From: Clostridium sp. D43t1_170807_H7
Lineage (GTDB): Bacteria; Bacillota; Clostridia; Clostridiales; Clostridiaceae
Length of the DNA: 64,000 nucleotides
Assembly: GCF_015555905.1 (NCBI RefSeq)
Contig: NZ_JADNLK010000013.1
Location: forward strand, 1-64,000
Direction of reading: 5' to 3'
Of the stretch, positions 1-7,785 are shown in pieces. Positions within the stretch are counted from its first letter, which is position 1, and each line of letters begins with the position of its first letter. Below the pieces are notes generated by a model. It searched no databases and had not been told where the DNA came from. It worked only from the letters and a program-made list of their open reading frames with translations. The position numbers and the translations under genes are program-made.

Positions 1-73
1 GGAATCGAACCGGTACGGTATCGCTACCGCAGGATTTTAAGTCCTGTGCGTCTGCCTGTTCCGCCACTTCAGC
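1..73 (-). tRNA. tRNA-Leu (anticodon TAA), 3' end cut by window edge
   Basis: Read on the minus strand, the sequence begins with the acceptor strand GCTGAAG and a D-arm with GGCGGAAC, then an anticodon arm with CTTAAAATC (anticodon TAA). A variable arm and the T-loop GGTTCGATTCC follow. The extra stem between the anticodon and T arms is typical of class II tRNAs, which fits leucine. The 3' acceptor strand lies outside the window. Confidence 0.9.
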
Positions 74-278
74 GTATTTTTCTTTGCCGTCATCTGACGA
101 CAAAATTAATTATATATGATGAACATAATACTGTCAACATTTTTTTCGCTTTTTTTTATATTTTTTTATATTTTTTTATAAACCCTAGTAAAATAGCCAT
201 TTCCAGCGGTCTTATTTCTGAAATTTCTCTATTAATTTTATGGTTAAAATCAATAAAATCAAAAAAATAAATAAAAAA

Positions 279-309
279 AGAGAATGATAAATTCAAATAT
301 ATCATCTCT
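279..309 (-). terminator. Rho-independent terminator after the S1-domain gene
   Basis: On the minus strand a stem of AGAGATGATA against TATCATTCTCT (one bulge) is followed directly by a run of seven T. It sits about 40 bp past the stop codon of the S1-domain gene and would end the leftward rqcP-yabP-yabQ-divIC cluster. Confidence 0.7.
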
Positions 310-350
310 CTCTTATATATAAAACTTATATTATGTCTAAAATCTAAAAT

Positions 351-749
351 CTAAAAACTCTTTCTTGATCTTGCTTTAAATTCTTGATGCTTTTTGAAGT
401 CTTGTTGTCTTTCTTCACTATCTTTTAAGAATCTAGACATTATATCTTCAAAATTTGCTGGAGCAGCTTTCTTCTCAGTTTTCCATTCAATTTCTGCTGG
501 TTTAACTGATTTTTTCTTAACATTAGCTTGCTTTATAGATAAGCTGATCTTTCCATTATCATCTATAGATATAACTTTTACCTTAACCTTATCTTGTTCA
601 TTAAGATGTTGTCTTATATCCTTAACAAAAGAATCTGCAACTTCTGAAATATGAACTAATCCTGTTTTACCTTCTATCTCTACGAAAGCTCCGAAGTTCG
701 TAATATTTACCACTGTACCCTCTAATATGTTTCCTGCCATTAAGGTCAT
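351..749 (-). CDS. S1 RNA-binding domain protein (YabR family)
   Basis: A 132-residue protein with one S1 (OB-fold) RNA-binding domain at about residues 4-75, including the family signature TNFGAFVEIEGKTGLVHISE. The C-terminal half is lysine-rich and probably disordered. The family resembles B. subtilis YabR and polynucleotide phosphorylase S1 domains and is thought to bind RNA or ribosomes; its exact role is unsettled. The reading frame is open further upstream, but AAGGAGG lies 12 nt before ATG 749 and a second ATG follows three codons later, so the start was set at MTLMAGN. It follows divIC in the usual Firmicute yab order. Confidence 0.85.
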   Translation of the reverse strand: MTLMAGNILEGTVVNITNFGAFVEIEGKTGLVHISEVADSFVKDIRQHLNEQDKVKVKVISIDDNGKISLSIKQANVKKKSVKPAEIEWKTEKKAAPANFEDIMSRFLKDSEERQQDFKKHQEFKARSRKSF

Positions 750-835
750 TTTACAAAGAATCCTCCTTAAAATTAAATAATCTATGTTATTAATAATAAT
801 AACCACATTAATAGAAATTTAAACTTAAACCAATA

Positions 836-1117
836 CTATTCTGAATTGTTATCTGGAATAACTTGCTGCTCGCCTTCTTTTATTAGCCCTAATCTTTCTC
901 TTGCTAACTTTTCTAAATATTCATTATTACTCTGAGCTCTATCTAGCTCTGCTTGCAACTTAATATTTTTTTCCTTCAACTCTTGTAATTCTTGAGTTTG
1001 AATAGCAATATCGTTCTTTATCCTTCTTAGTACAGTTAATTGCTTTATTAAGCATATACTAAAAACTCCTACAATTAAAACAACAATAATTCCCTTAAGG
1101 TTTATGTTTTTTTTCAT
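836..1117 (-). CDS. divIC: Septum formation initiator, DivIC/FtsB-like
   Basis: A 93-residue bitopic membrane protein. Residues about 8-27 form one transmembrane helix after a short lysine-rich cytoplasmic tail, followed by a coiled coil (about 30-70, heptads rich in L, I, E and K) and the motif RLGLIKEGE, which is typical of the DivIC/FtsB family. In the divisome the protein pairs with FtsL to link early and late septum components. The position between the yabQ and S1-domain genes matches the yabP-yabQ-divIC-yabR order of Bacillus and Clostridium, which supports the DivIC name over FtsL. Confidence 0.9.
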   Translation of the reverse strand: MKKNINLKGIIVVLIVGVFSICLIKQLTVLRRIKNDIAIQTQELQELKEKNIKLQAELDRAQSNNEYLEKLARERLGLIKEGEQQVIPDNNSE

Positions 1118-1199
1118 AAATATCTAGTACCCTTCTTTTATATCATTCTATAAATATATTGTAAACACTCTACATATTTAATTCAAGATATTTTTTATA

Positions 1200-1592
1200 C
1201 TAATTATTTTTCCCCGTAATATTATAAAATATAATTTTAAATGGATATATAATATTTTTGAAAATAATTCTAAACACTTTACCTACTCCATTAACTACTT
1301 CTAATTCAAATCTTATACACTTATTGCTAACAAATTTCATATATAACCCTAAGGATATCAACATGAATGTATAAACATATACTCCTAAGAATGCATAATT
1401 TGTGTAAAGGAGAAATGCAAAAATGATCATAGCAGCTAATACCCAAAACAACGTATCCTCTATTACTATTATAGCTTTTGGCACCTTGCTACCTCTAATT
1501 ATTCTATATAAGTCAAACATTAAGCCGGTTAATATACCTGCCAATAATGCATACAATATAATGCTAAATTGTATATTAGTATCTAATGGCAT
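1200..1592 (-). CDS. yabQ: Spore cortex biosynthesis protein YabQ
   Basis: A 130-residue integral membrane protein with about four hydrophobic helices (roughly residues 8-28, 43-62, 66-84 and 105-125). It contains the GILTGLMFDLYRIIRG stretch typical of YabQ. YabQ is a mother-cell protein needed for spore cortex formation in B. subtilis. It starts 9 bp after the yabP stop codon, so the two are almost certainly cotranscribed, most likely from a sporulation (SigE-type) promoter by family precedent; I did not identify that promoter. Confidence 0.9.
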   Translation of the reverse strand: MPLDTNIQFSIILYALLAGILTGLMFDLYRIIRGSKVPKAIIVIEDTLFWVLAAMIIFAFLLYTNYAFLGVYVYTFMLISLGLYMKFVSNKCIRFELEVVNGVGKVFRIIFKNIIYPFKIIFYNITGKNN

Positions 1593-1601
1593 AATAACCT
1601 C

Positions 1602-1895
1602 CTACTTGAAAAGCCTTCCTACTATGCTTTCCTTCTCTTTCTTTATTTCTTTTCCACTATAGACAATATAATATATTTCTCCATTTATCATTACATCGCC
1701 ATTTTGTACATCTAATTTATTCATTTTTAAATTTAATCCCTTTATTGTTAGTGCTCCTAATTTAGTGTTAAGTAATATTTTTTCGTCATCAAAGCTAATA
1801 ACCTCTTCTACTCCAGTTAATGTCATCTTCTTTCTATTTTCTAGTATAATGTTTCCTCTATTATCCTCAATTTTATTATCTATTTTTTTCTCCAT
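1602..1895 (-). CDS. yabP: Sporulation protein YabP
   Basis: A 97-residue soluble protein of the YabP/YqfC family. The core VISFDDEKILLNTKLGALTIKGLNL is a predicted beta-rich repeat typical of these sporulation proteins. YabP is made in the mother cell early in engulfment and, with YabQ, is linked to spore coat and cortex assembly. The start is supported by GGAGG eight bases before ATG 1895. It lies between rqcP and yabQ as in other endospore formers. Confidence 0.9.
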   Translation of the reverse strand: MEKKIDNKIEDNRGNIILENRKKMTLTGVEEVISFDDEKILLNTKLGALTIKGLNLKMNKLDVQNGDVMINGEIYYIVYSGKEIKKEKESIVGRLFK

Positions 1896-1947
1896 TATCT
1901 ATTCCTCCATATATTTCTTGATTAAATATATGAAGTATTTTAAAAAA

Positions 1948-2208
1948 TTATTCTTGGTCTTCTACACCTTCTAAGATTTCATACATTTCCTTAGCATTTT
2001 CTTTTCTTACATGTTCTGCTATGTTTACTATTTTTGCCTTTAATTTTCTATTTGCAAATGTAATTTCAATTATATCTCCTTCTTTAACATCAGTTGATGG
2101 CTTTGCTACTTTATCATTAATAGATACTCTTCCACCTTCACAAGCTTCTTTTGCAACTGTTCTTCTTTTTATTATTCTTGAAACTTTTAAGTATTTATCT
2201 AATCTCAT
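1948..2208 (-). CDS. rqcP: S4-domain RNA-binding protein RqcP (Hsp15/YabO family)
   Basis: An 86-residue protein that is almost entirely an S4 domain: MRLDKYLKVSRIIKRRTVAKEA is the RNA-binding helix pair, and the GRVSINDKVAKPSTDVKEGD segment is the usual loop. In Firmicutes the family member RqcP works with RqcH in ribosome-associated quality control, binding stalled 50S subunits during alanine-tail synthesis. The first gene after HU in this order is the yabO/rqcP position. Its transcript can start between the HU terminator and the ATG, or arise by read-through. Confidence 0.88.
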   Translation of the reverse strand: MRLDKYLKVSRIIKRRTVAKEACEGGRVSINDKVAKPSTDVKEGDIIEITFANRKLKAKIVNIAEHVRKENAKEMYEILEGVEDQE

Positions 2209-2250
2209 TTCTGTTTCCCCTTACATTCAAAGTATTTTTGTGTATCAAAA

Positions 2251-2270
2251 AGCCCGAGATAACTCGGGCT
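2251..2270 (-). terminator. Terminator after HU gene
   Basis: A perfect 8-bp stem, AGCCCGAG with loop ATAA and CTCGGGCT, is followed on the minus strand by a T run. It lies 12 bp past the HU stop codon and separates HU from rqcP. Confidence 0.92.
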
Positions 2271-2281
2271 TAAATTTATAA

Positions 2282-2557
2282 TTACTTATTAACTCTTTCT
2301 TTAAACTCTTTTCCTGCTTTAAATACTGGAACAGTTGAAGCTGGAATGTTTATAGTTTCTTTAGTTCTTGGGTTTCTTCCTTCTCTAGCTGCTCTTTCTC
2401 TAGTTTCAAAAGTACCAAATCCAACTAATTGAACTTTTTCTCCATTTTCTAAAGCTTCTTGAACTGAATCAATAAATGCCTTTAAAGCTGTTTCTGCATC
2501 TTTCTTTGTTAATTGGCTTTTTTCAGCCATGCTAGTAATTAATTCTGCTTTATTCAC
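2282..2557 (-). CDS. hup: DNA-binding protein HU
   Basis: A 91-residue HU/IHF-family histone-like protein with the complete fold: dimerising helices (residues 1-45), VGFGTFE, and the DNA-binding arm signature GRNPRTKETINIPASTVPVFKAGKEFK. It bends and wraps DNA non-specifically as a homodimer in the nucleoid. Translation begins at GTG, nine nt after GGAGGATG. The gene is monocistronic, flanked by its own terminator and a long AT-rich leader. No unusual residues. Confidence 0.96.
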   Translation of the reverse strand: MNKAELITSMAEKSQLTKKDAETALKAFIDSVQEALENGEKVQLVGFGTFETRERAAREGRNPRTKETINIPASTVPVFKAGKEFKERVNK

Positions 2558-2637
2558 GATTTACATCCTCCTTAAATAAACAGTTAAAAATATTGTAGTT
2601 AACTATTTTTAATTATGTACTATAACTACATTACCTT

Positions 2638-2666
2638 ATTATATATCCACTTTATAAAGTAGTCTA
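2638..2666 (-). promoter_or_regulatory. Candidate vegetative promoter of HU
   Basis: On the minus strand TAGACT (2666-2661) and TATAAT (2643-2638) are separated by 17 bp, about 80 bp before the HU start. The -10 is perfect but the -35 is weak. The remaining 2558-2813 interval is AT-rich with no gene. Confidence 0.4.
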
Positions 2667-2813
2667 TAGTAATATGGGTATTTTTCTATAAAAATATATT
2701 TATTACAACTTTTTCTTGTAGTATAGTCATTAATTTGTTATTCTCTTTAAAAATATTCTGCATAAACTTCAAAAATCCTTCTATTACTGCAGAAAATTCA
2801 CTTTTTTTCTTTA

Positions 2814-4262
2814 CTAATCGTACTTTTTAGAAGTTTCCCATAAACTATTCATTTCATCTAATGTAACACTTTTTAAATCTTTTCCTTGTTTTAATACATT
2901 ATCTTCAATAAAGCCAAATCTTTTTATGAACTTTTTAGTTGATTTGGTTAATGCTTCTTCCTCATCTACATTTAATAATCTAGATACATTAACACAAGCA
3001 AATAATAAATCTCCAACTTCATTTATTATTTTTTCCATATTATTGGTTTTATATACATCTAATACTTCATTTATTTCTTCTTCAATCTTTTTAACTGCTT
3101 CATCCACACTTTCAAAATCAAACCCTACTTTGGCAACTTTCTTTTGCACTTTATGCGCTTTTGTTAAAGCTGGTAATGTTTTTGCTATTCCGTTTATTTC
3201 TTCAGTAAGTGTTTCATAACTTTTCTCTTTCTTTTTTAATTCATCCCAATTTGCCAATACTTCTTCTGAATTATTAGCAGTTGCATCTCCAAAAACATGC
3301 GGATGTCTATAAATCATCTTAGAAGTAATTGCTTCTATTACATCTGATATGTTAAAGTATCCATCTTCTTTTCCTATAATTGAATGGAATACAACTTGTA
3401 ATAAAACATCTCCTAACTCTTCAATTAATCCATCTATATTATCATCTTCTATAGCCTCAATTACTTCATAAGCTTCTTCTAAAAGTGAATTCTTTATACT
3501 TTCATGAGTTTGTTCTCTATCCCACGCACATCCATTTTCACTTCTTAAAATTTCTATTGTATCAACTAAATCATAGAAATCTTTTTTGTTATTTATATCC
3601 TTAGGAATATATACAGAAGTTAAATAATCTATATCTTCTTGCATATCAAGTTCATATATTGGAATTTTTCTTATAGATTCTTCTCCTTCTATTCCTGCCG
3701 CTCTAACATAATAAATTTCAGTTTCATCATGATAATATTCTAGCAATTCAAGTTTAACTTCTGATGCTATTAATGGATTATACACTTGAGTTATTATAGT
3801 GCCAATTCTTTTATCTAAAATTTGATTTTTTATATCAAATGCATCTATAATCTTTAGTCCTTCTATAGGATCTATTTGTAATCTATCCATCATAGCATCT
3901 ACAAAGCTAACTGCTGGTAATATTTTATACTCAATATTGTTTTTATTACATAAATTAATTAAATTTAAAACTGATCTTTCTGCAACTAAAGGATGACCTG
4001 GAACTGCATACACCAATTCTCCAGATATCTTATATTCTTCTATCATACTTCTAGCGATATTAGAATACACTTCATCAAAACTACTTCCTTCTTCATAATA
4101 ATTATCACAAGTCTTAAAAGTTTCTAATCTATTCTTTAAATAATCAACTGTAGGATGCTTCTCCGTTCTAAAATATAAGTTTTTACTTCCTTGTAAAGCC
4201 TCAACAGCTCCTATAGTTAATGCATCTGGTGAACCTGGTCCTAATCCAACTATTTTTATCAT
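2814..4262 (-). CDS. mazG: Tetrapyrrole methylase/MazG fusion, nucleoside triphosphate pyrophosphohydrolase (YabN type)
   Basis: A 482-residue two-domain protein. Residues 1-220 form a tetrapyrrole (SAM-dependent) methylase-like domain starting IKIVGLGPGSPDALT. Residues 225-480 hold two MazG regions, with the metal-binding EELGDVLLQVVFHS and the second half EVGDLLFACVNVSR. MazG hydrolyses (d)NTPs to NMP and pyrophosphate and is a house-cleaning enzyme. The fusion is the standard YabN form of spore-forming Firmicutes; the substrate of the methylase domain is unknown. It lies 17 bp after spoVB and is probably cotranscribed with it. Confidence 0.93.
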   Translation of the reverse strand: MIKIVGLGPGSPDALTIGAVEALQGSKNLYFRTEKHPTVDYLKNRLETFKTCDNYYEEGSSFDEVYSNIARSMIEEYKISGELVYAVPGHPLVAERSVLNLINLCNKNNIEYKILPAVSFVDAMMDRLQIDPIEGLKIIDAFDIKNQILDKRIGTIITQVYNPLIASEVKLELLEYYHDETEIYYVRAAGIEGEESIRKIPIYELDMQEDIDYLTSVYIPKDINNKKDFYDLVDTIEILRSENGCAWDREQTHESIKNSLLEEAYEVIEAIEDDNIDGLIEELGDVLLQVVFHSIIGKEDGYFNISDVIEAITSKMIYRHPHVFGDATANNSEEVLANWDELKKKEKSYETLTEEINGIAKTLPALTKAHKVQKKVAKVGFDFESVDEAVKKIEEEINEVLDVYKTNNMEKIINEVGDLLFACVNVSRLLNVDEEEALTKSTKKFIKRFGFIEDNVLKQGKDLKSVTLDEMNSLWETSKKYD

Positions 4263-4279
4263 ATAGTACTCTCCTTACA

Positions 4280-5809
4280 TCATTTTCTTGCTAATCTATT
4301 CTTTATTTCATCAACTTCAAATACTTTAAAGATTAAAATAGCTATCATATATATAATAATACCCATAAATATTGATAATAAGCAAGAAATACTATTACTA
4401 TCTAACCTTTCCATAATAAAATTATAACTAAATAAAACTACAACTATCATTGCAACAGAAGCATAACCTGGCTTTACAAAAGAATCATATATACTTATTT
4501 TACATTTAGTTTTTGTTCTAAGTGCTATAAGATTTAATATAGTAACTACAATATATGCAGAAACACTTGCTATTACAGCTCCAAAGATATTTATTCTTGG
4601 GATAGGGACTAAAACCATTGTCAAAACAACCTTTATAATACATCCTATTATCAAGTTAATAACTGGTCTTATATAATGGTTAGTTGCTTGTAATATAGAT
4701 GTAGTTGTTTGAGTTGTTATTACAAAAGGAATTGATATAGACAGATATCTTAATATTTCTACCCCTTCATATTTATCAAAAAACACCAATTTCATTATTG
4801 GACCTGCTAAACAAAACATTCCTAAGGTACATGGTAATGCTATTACAGCTGATAATTTCATTGCTATATTTATTTTGCTTTGCATTTCTTCTTTTCTGTT
4901 TAGTATATAATGCTCTGAAATTATTGGAATTAATGATGTACATATAGCCATGGATAATGTTAATGGTATATTTACTAACACAGCAGCCTTACCTGTAAGT
5001 TGTCCATATAATGCCGTAGCATTGGTAACTCCAGATTCTATTAGCTTTTGAGGAACTACAATAGAGTCTATTAAATTCATTATAGTTCCAACTGTAGCTC
5101 CTAAAGAAATAGGAATTGCCATTTTCAATATTTCATTTAATATATCTGTATTGGTTTTTATCTTTTTAATACCCATCTCTTTTCTTACTTTTATATATTT
5201 AATCCATAAATATATACATGCTATCATCGCACCACCAGCAGCTCCAAATGCAGCTCCACCTGCCGAATACTCTATTCCCTTTGGTAAAAGTATATAAGCT
5301 AGTCCAACTCCAATTACTACTCTACCTATTTGTTCTAATATTTGCGACGTTCCTGATGGAGTCATATTTTGTAATCCTTGAAAAAAGCCTCTAAATACAT
5401 TAACGAAAGAAACCATCATAGGTGCGAAAGATATTCCTATTAATGCATAATATGATTTCATATCCCATTTCAAAAAATTAATTATAGGCTTTGCAAAAAA
5501 GAATAATATTAAAGATGTTCCAATACCTAATGTCATCATTAAATAAGATGATTCCTTAACAACTTCATAACCACCTTCAATATCACCCATTGCATTTTTT
5601 TCTGAAATCATTTTCGAAACTGCAACAGGTACTCCACTTGCCATAGCAACAAAAAACATATATAAAGGATAGGATAATTGATAATACCCTATTCCCTCAT
5701 CACCTATTAGCATAATTAATGGCCATCTAAAGAAAAAACCTAACACTTTTGCTACCATTCCTGCTAATCCTAGAACCAAACTTCCCTTTATAAGAGATTG
5801 TTTCTTCAT
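4280..5809 (-). CDS. spoVB: Stage V sporulation protein B / MurJ-like polysaccharide flippase (MATE/MVF superfamily)
   Basis: A 509-residue polytopic membrane protein with about 14 hydrophobic helices. The N-terminal motif MKKQSLIKGSLVLGLAGMVA is typical of the PST/SpoVB exporters. Members flip undecaprenyl-linked precursors; SpoVB is needed for cortex peptidoglycan synthesis, and relatives such as MurJ flip lipid II. The position between spoVT and mazG is the YabM/SpoVB position, so it could equally be a vegetative lipid II flippase. The start codon is preceded by GGAGG. Confidence 0.85.
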   Translation of the reverse strand: MKKQSLIKGSLVLGLAGMVAKVLGFFFRWPLIMLIGDEGIGYYQLSYPLYMFFVAMASGVPVAVSKMISEKNAMGDIEGGYEVVKESSYLMMTLGIGTSLILFFFAKPIINFLKWDMKSYYALIGISFAPMMVSFVNVFRGFFQGLQNMTPSGTSQILEQIGRVVIGVGLAYILLPKGIEYSAGGAAFGAAGGAMIACIYLWIKYIKVRKEMGIKKIKTNTDILNEILKMAIPISLGATVGTIMNLIDSIVVPQKLIESGVTNATALYGQLTGKAAVLVNIPLTLSMAICTSLIPIISEHYILNRKEEMQSKINIAMKLSAVIALPCTLGMFCLAGPIMKLVFFDKYEGVEILRYLSISIPFVITTQTTTSILQATNHYIRPVINLIIGCIIKVVLTMVLVPIPRINIFGAVIASVSAYIVVTILNLIALRTKTKCKISIYDSFVKPGYASVAMIVVVLFSYNFIMERLDSNSISCLLSIFMGIIIYMIAILIFKVFEVDEIKNRLARK

Positions 5810-5924
5810 AAAATACCTCCAAACTTAAATTACTAACTACTACTAATTTTTATTTAAAGCTTAGAGGTATTATTACATATATTCTTTGTTTATTTTCTAA
5901 ATATTGTAATACTAATTTAATAAC

Positions 5925-6473
5925 TTATTGTTCCATTTGCTTTCCTAGGAAAGCGGCTGCAGTTTCTGCTAATTTTAATTGTAAATCGCCAAATTTTTCT
6001 CCAGTTTCTTTTGAAACAATAAGTACAGCTCCAATAGCATCTCCTTCTGTTATTATTGGTGCTATTACTTGGCTTGTATATTCTCCTTGGTCCTCGTCAT
6101 TATGTAGCGGTATTGTTTTACCTTCTTCTGTTATTATAGAAGCTTTTCTACCATCCATAATTTCTTCTAGTTCTGAACTTATTTTTCTCTCAAAATAATC
6201 TTTTTTTGTTGCTCCACTTACAGATATAAAAGCATCTTTGTCCGCAATTAAAACAATATGACCAATTGATTGTTGTAAGCTTTCAGCATACTCCTTGGAG
6301 AAATCTGTTAATTCCCCAATAGGAGAATATTTTTTTAATATTACCCCACCTTCTCTATCTGTAAATATTTCTAATGGATCCCCTTCTCTAATTCTTAAAG
6401 TTCTTCTTATTTCTTTTGGTATAACTACTCTTCCTAAATCATCAATACGTCTAACTATTCCTGTCGCTTTCAT
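5925..6473 (-). CDS. spoVT: Stage V sporulation protein T, AbrB-family regulator
   Basis: A 182-residue regulator. Residues 1-52 are an AbrB-type swapped-hairpin DNA-binding domain (GIVRRIDDLGRVVIPKEIRR), and residues about 55-180 form a GAF-like domain ending FLGKQMEQ. SpoVT acts in the forespore as activator and repressor of SigG-dependent genes. Length and domain order match the family. GGAGG precedes the ATG. It is the upstream neighbour of spoVB, an order conserved in clostridia. Confidence 0.96.
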   Translation of the reverse strand: MKATGIVRRIDDLGRVVIPKEIRRTLRIREGDPLEIFTDREGGVILKKYSPIGELTDFSKEYAESLQQSIGHIVLIADKDAFISVSGATKKDYFERKISSELEEIMDGRKASIITEEGKTIPLHNDEDQGEYTSQVIAPIITEGDAIGAVLIVSKETGEKFGDLQLKLAETAAAFLGKQMEQ

Positions 6474-6637
6474 TATTATGAGCTACCTCCTTGATTAGTT
6501 TATATAATTAACTGCAGTATTATTATTTGAACTATTAGAAATTTTATACACATATACCCAATATTTATCCTTTACTATTTATTGAGGAATTCTTTGAAGT
6601 CTATGGCAATAAAGCAAAAAAATTTTTAAATATAAAT

Positions 6638-6676
6638 AAAAGGTTAAGCAAAACTTTAAATTTTGCTTAACCTTTT
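6638..6676 (-). terminator. Terminator after prsA
   Basis: A 16-bp perfect stem (AAAAGGTTAAGCAAAA against its complement) with a 7-nt loop lies 8 bp beyond the prsA stop codon. A and T runs on both flanks could make it work in either direction, but it lies between two leftward genes. Confidence 0.88.
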
Positions 6677-6684
6677 ATTAAAAA

Positions 6685-7701
6685 TTATAATCTATCTTCA
6701 TATAACTTAACATTTAAGTCTTTTTTCCATTCTTCTAATGTTGAATTATATACTTCCTCTTGTTTTTCACTTAATAAAGTAGATTTTATACTATCTTTAA
6801 CATCATCAAGTGGAGTTACCTTATCTTCTGTTTGAACACCTTCAACTTTAATTATATGGTAACCAAATGAACTTTTAACTGGTGCTGAAACTTCACCTTC
6901 TTTTAAAGTTTTGAATCCAGCTAAGAAATCTGTATCATAGCCTTCTTGCTCATTTTCAACATATCCTAAATCTTGAGAAACAGGTAGTGTTCCGCTTCCA
7001 TTATTGTTAGATTCATATTGTGCATATATTTCATCAAATGTAGCTTCACCAGAATCAATTTTATTTTTAGCTGATTGTGCTTCTTCTTCAGTCTCAAATA
7101 AGATGTGCTTAGCATTTGCCCCAGCTTTAACTGTATACTTATCAATATTGTCATTATAATATTGTTCAACTTCTTCATCAGTTACAGTAACATCCTTTAT
7201 GATAGCTTCTTTAACTTTGTCAGTTTTAACTAAATTTTCTATAAATGAATTAAATTTTTCATCTGACATTCCATAATATTCTAGAGCTTCTTTTAATCCT
7301 TCTTCTCCACCATATGCCTCTGTAAACTTAGCTTTTTCTTGTTCTATAGCAGTTGATAATTCTTCATCTGATGGGATATATCCAAGCTCTGTACCCTTAG
7401 TTATTAATACTTTATCGTCAACTAACTGTTGTAATACTTGTGTTCTAGCTGTTTTTAATTGTTCCTTTAAGCTATCATCAATGTTTTTTTCATAATCTTC
7501 GCCATATGTTTCTGTTAAATAGTCTATATCAGCTTGTAATTCACTATTAACATCAGCCATAGTAATTTTATCATTCCCAACCTTTGCTAAAACAGTTTTT
7601 TGTATAGCCTCTGGAGTCTTTTCTATCATTTTACATCCTGTTATAGAAAAAGCCATTGTAGTTATAGCTGCAGCTATCACTATATTTTTTATTTTTCTCA
7701 A
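6685..7701 (-). CDS. prsA: PrsA-like peptidylprolyl isomerase lipoprotein
   Basis: A 338-residue exported foldase. The N-terminal signal peptide ends in the lipobox ITGC (Cys 23), so the mature protein is anchored to the outer face of the membrane. Residues about 35-190 form a SurA-like helical chaperone region, and residues about 193-300 a parvulin PPIC domain (AKHILFETEEEAQ, GYVENEQ, SSFGYHIIKVE). It helps secreted proteins fold after Sec export. It stands alone between spoVT and mfd with its own terminator. Confidence 0.92.
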   Translation of the reverse strand: MRKIKNIVIAAAITTMAFSITGCKMIEKTPEAIQKTVLAKVGNDKITMADVNSELQADIDYLTETYGEDYEKNIDDSLKEQLKTARTQVLQQLVDDKVLITKGTELGYIPSDEELSTAIEQEKAKFTEAYGGEEGLKEALEYYGMSDEKFNSFIENLVKTDKVKEAIIKDVTVTDEEVEQYYNDNIDKYTVKAGANAKHILFETEEEAQSAKNKIDSGEATFDEIYAQYESNNNGSGTLPVSQDLGYVENEQEGYDTDFLAGFKTLKEGEVSAPVKSSFGYHIIKVEGVQTEDKVTPLDDVKDSIKSTLLSEKQEEVYNSTLEEWKKDLNVKLYEDRL

Positions 7702-7785
7702 TTCATTTCCCTCACTTTACTTAAATAATAATTTGTTACATAAATTAGTATATCAGTAATATCCTTTTTATTCAAATTTTACTGT

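Noticed and set aside
46-270. Plus-strand open frame over the tRNA-Leu gene and AT-rich spacer
   Set aside because: It begins inside the tRNA and translates low-complexity T-runs; no ribosome binding site.
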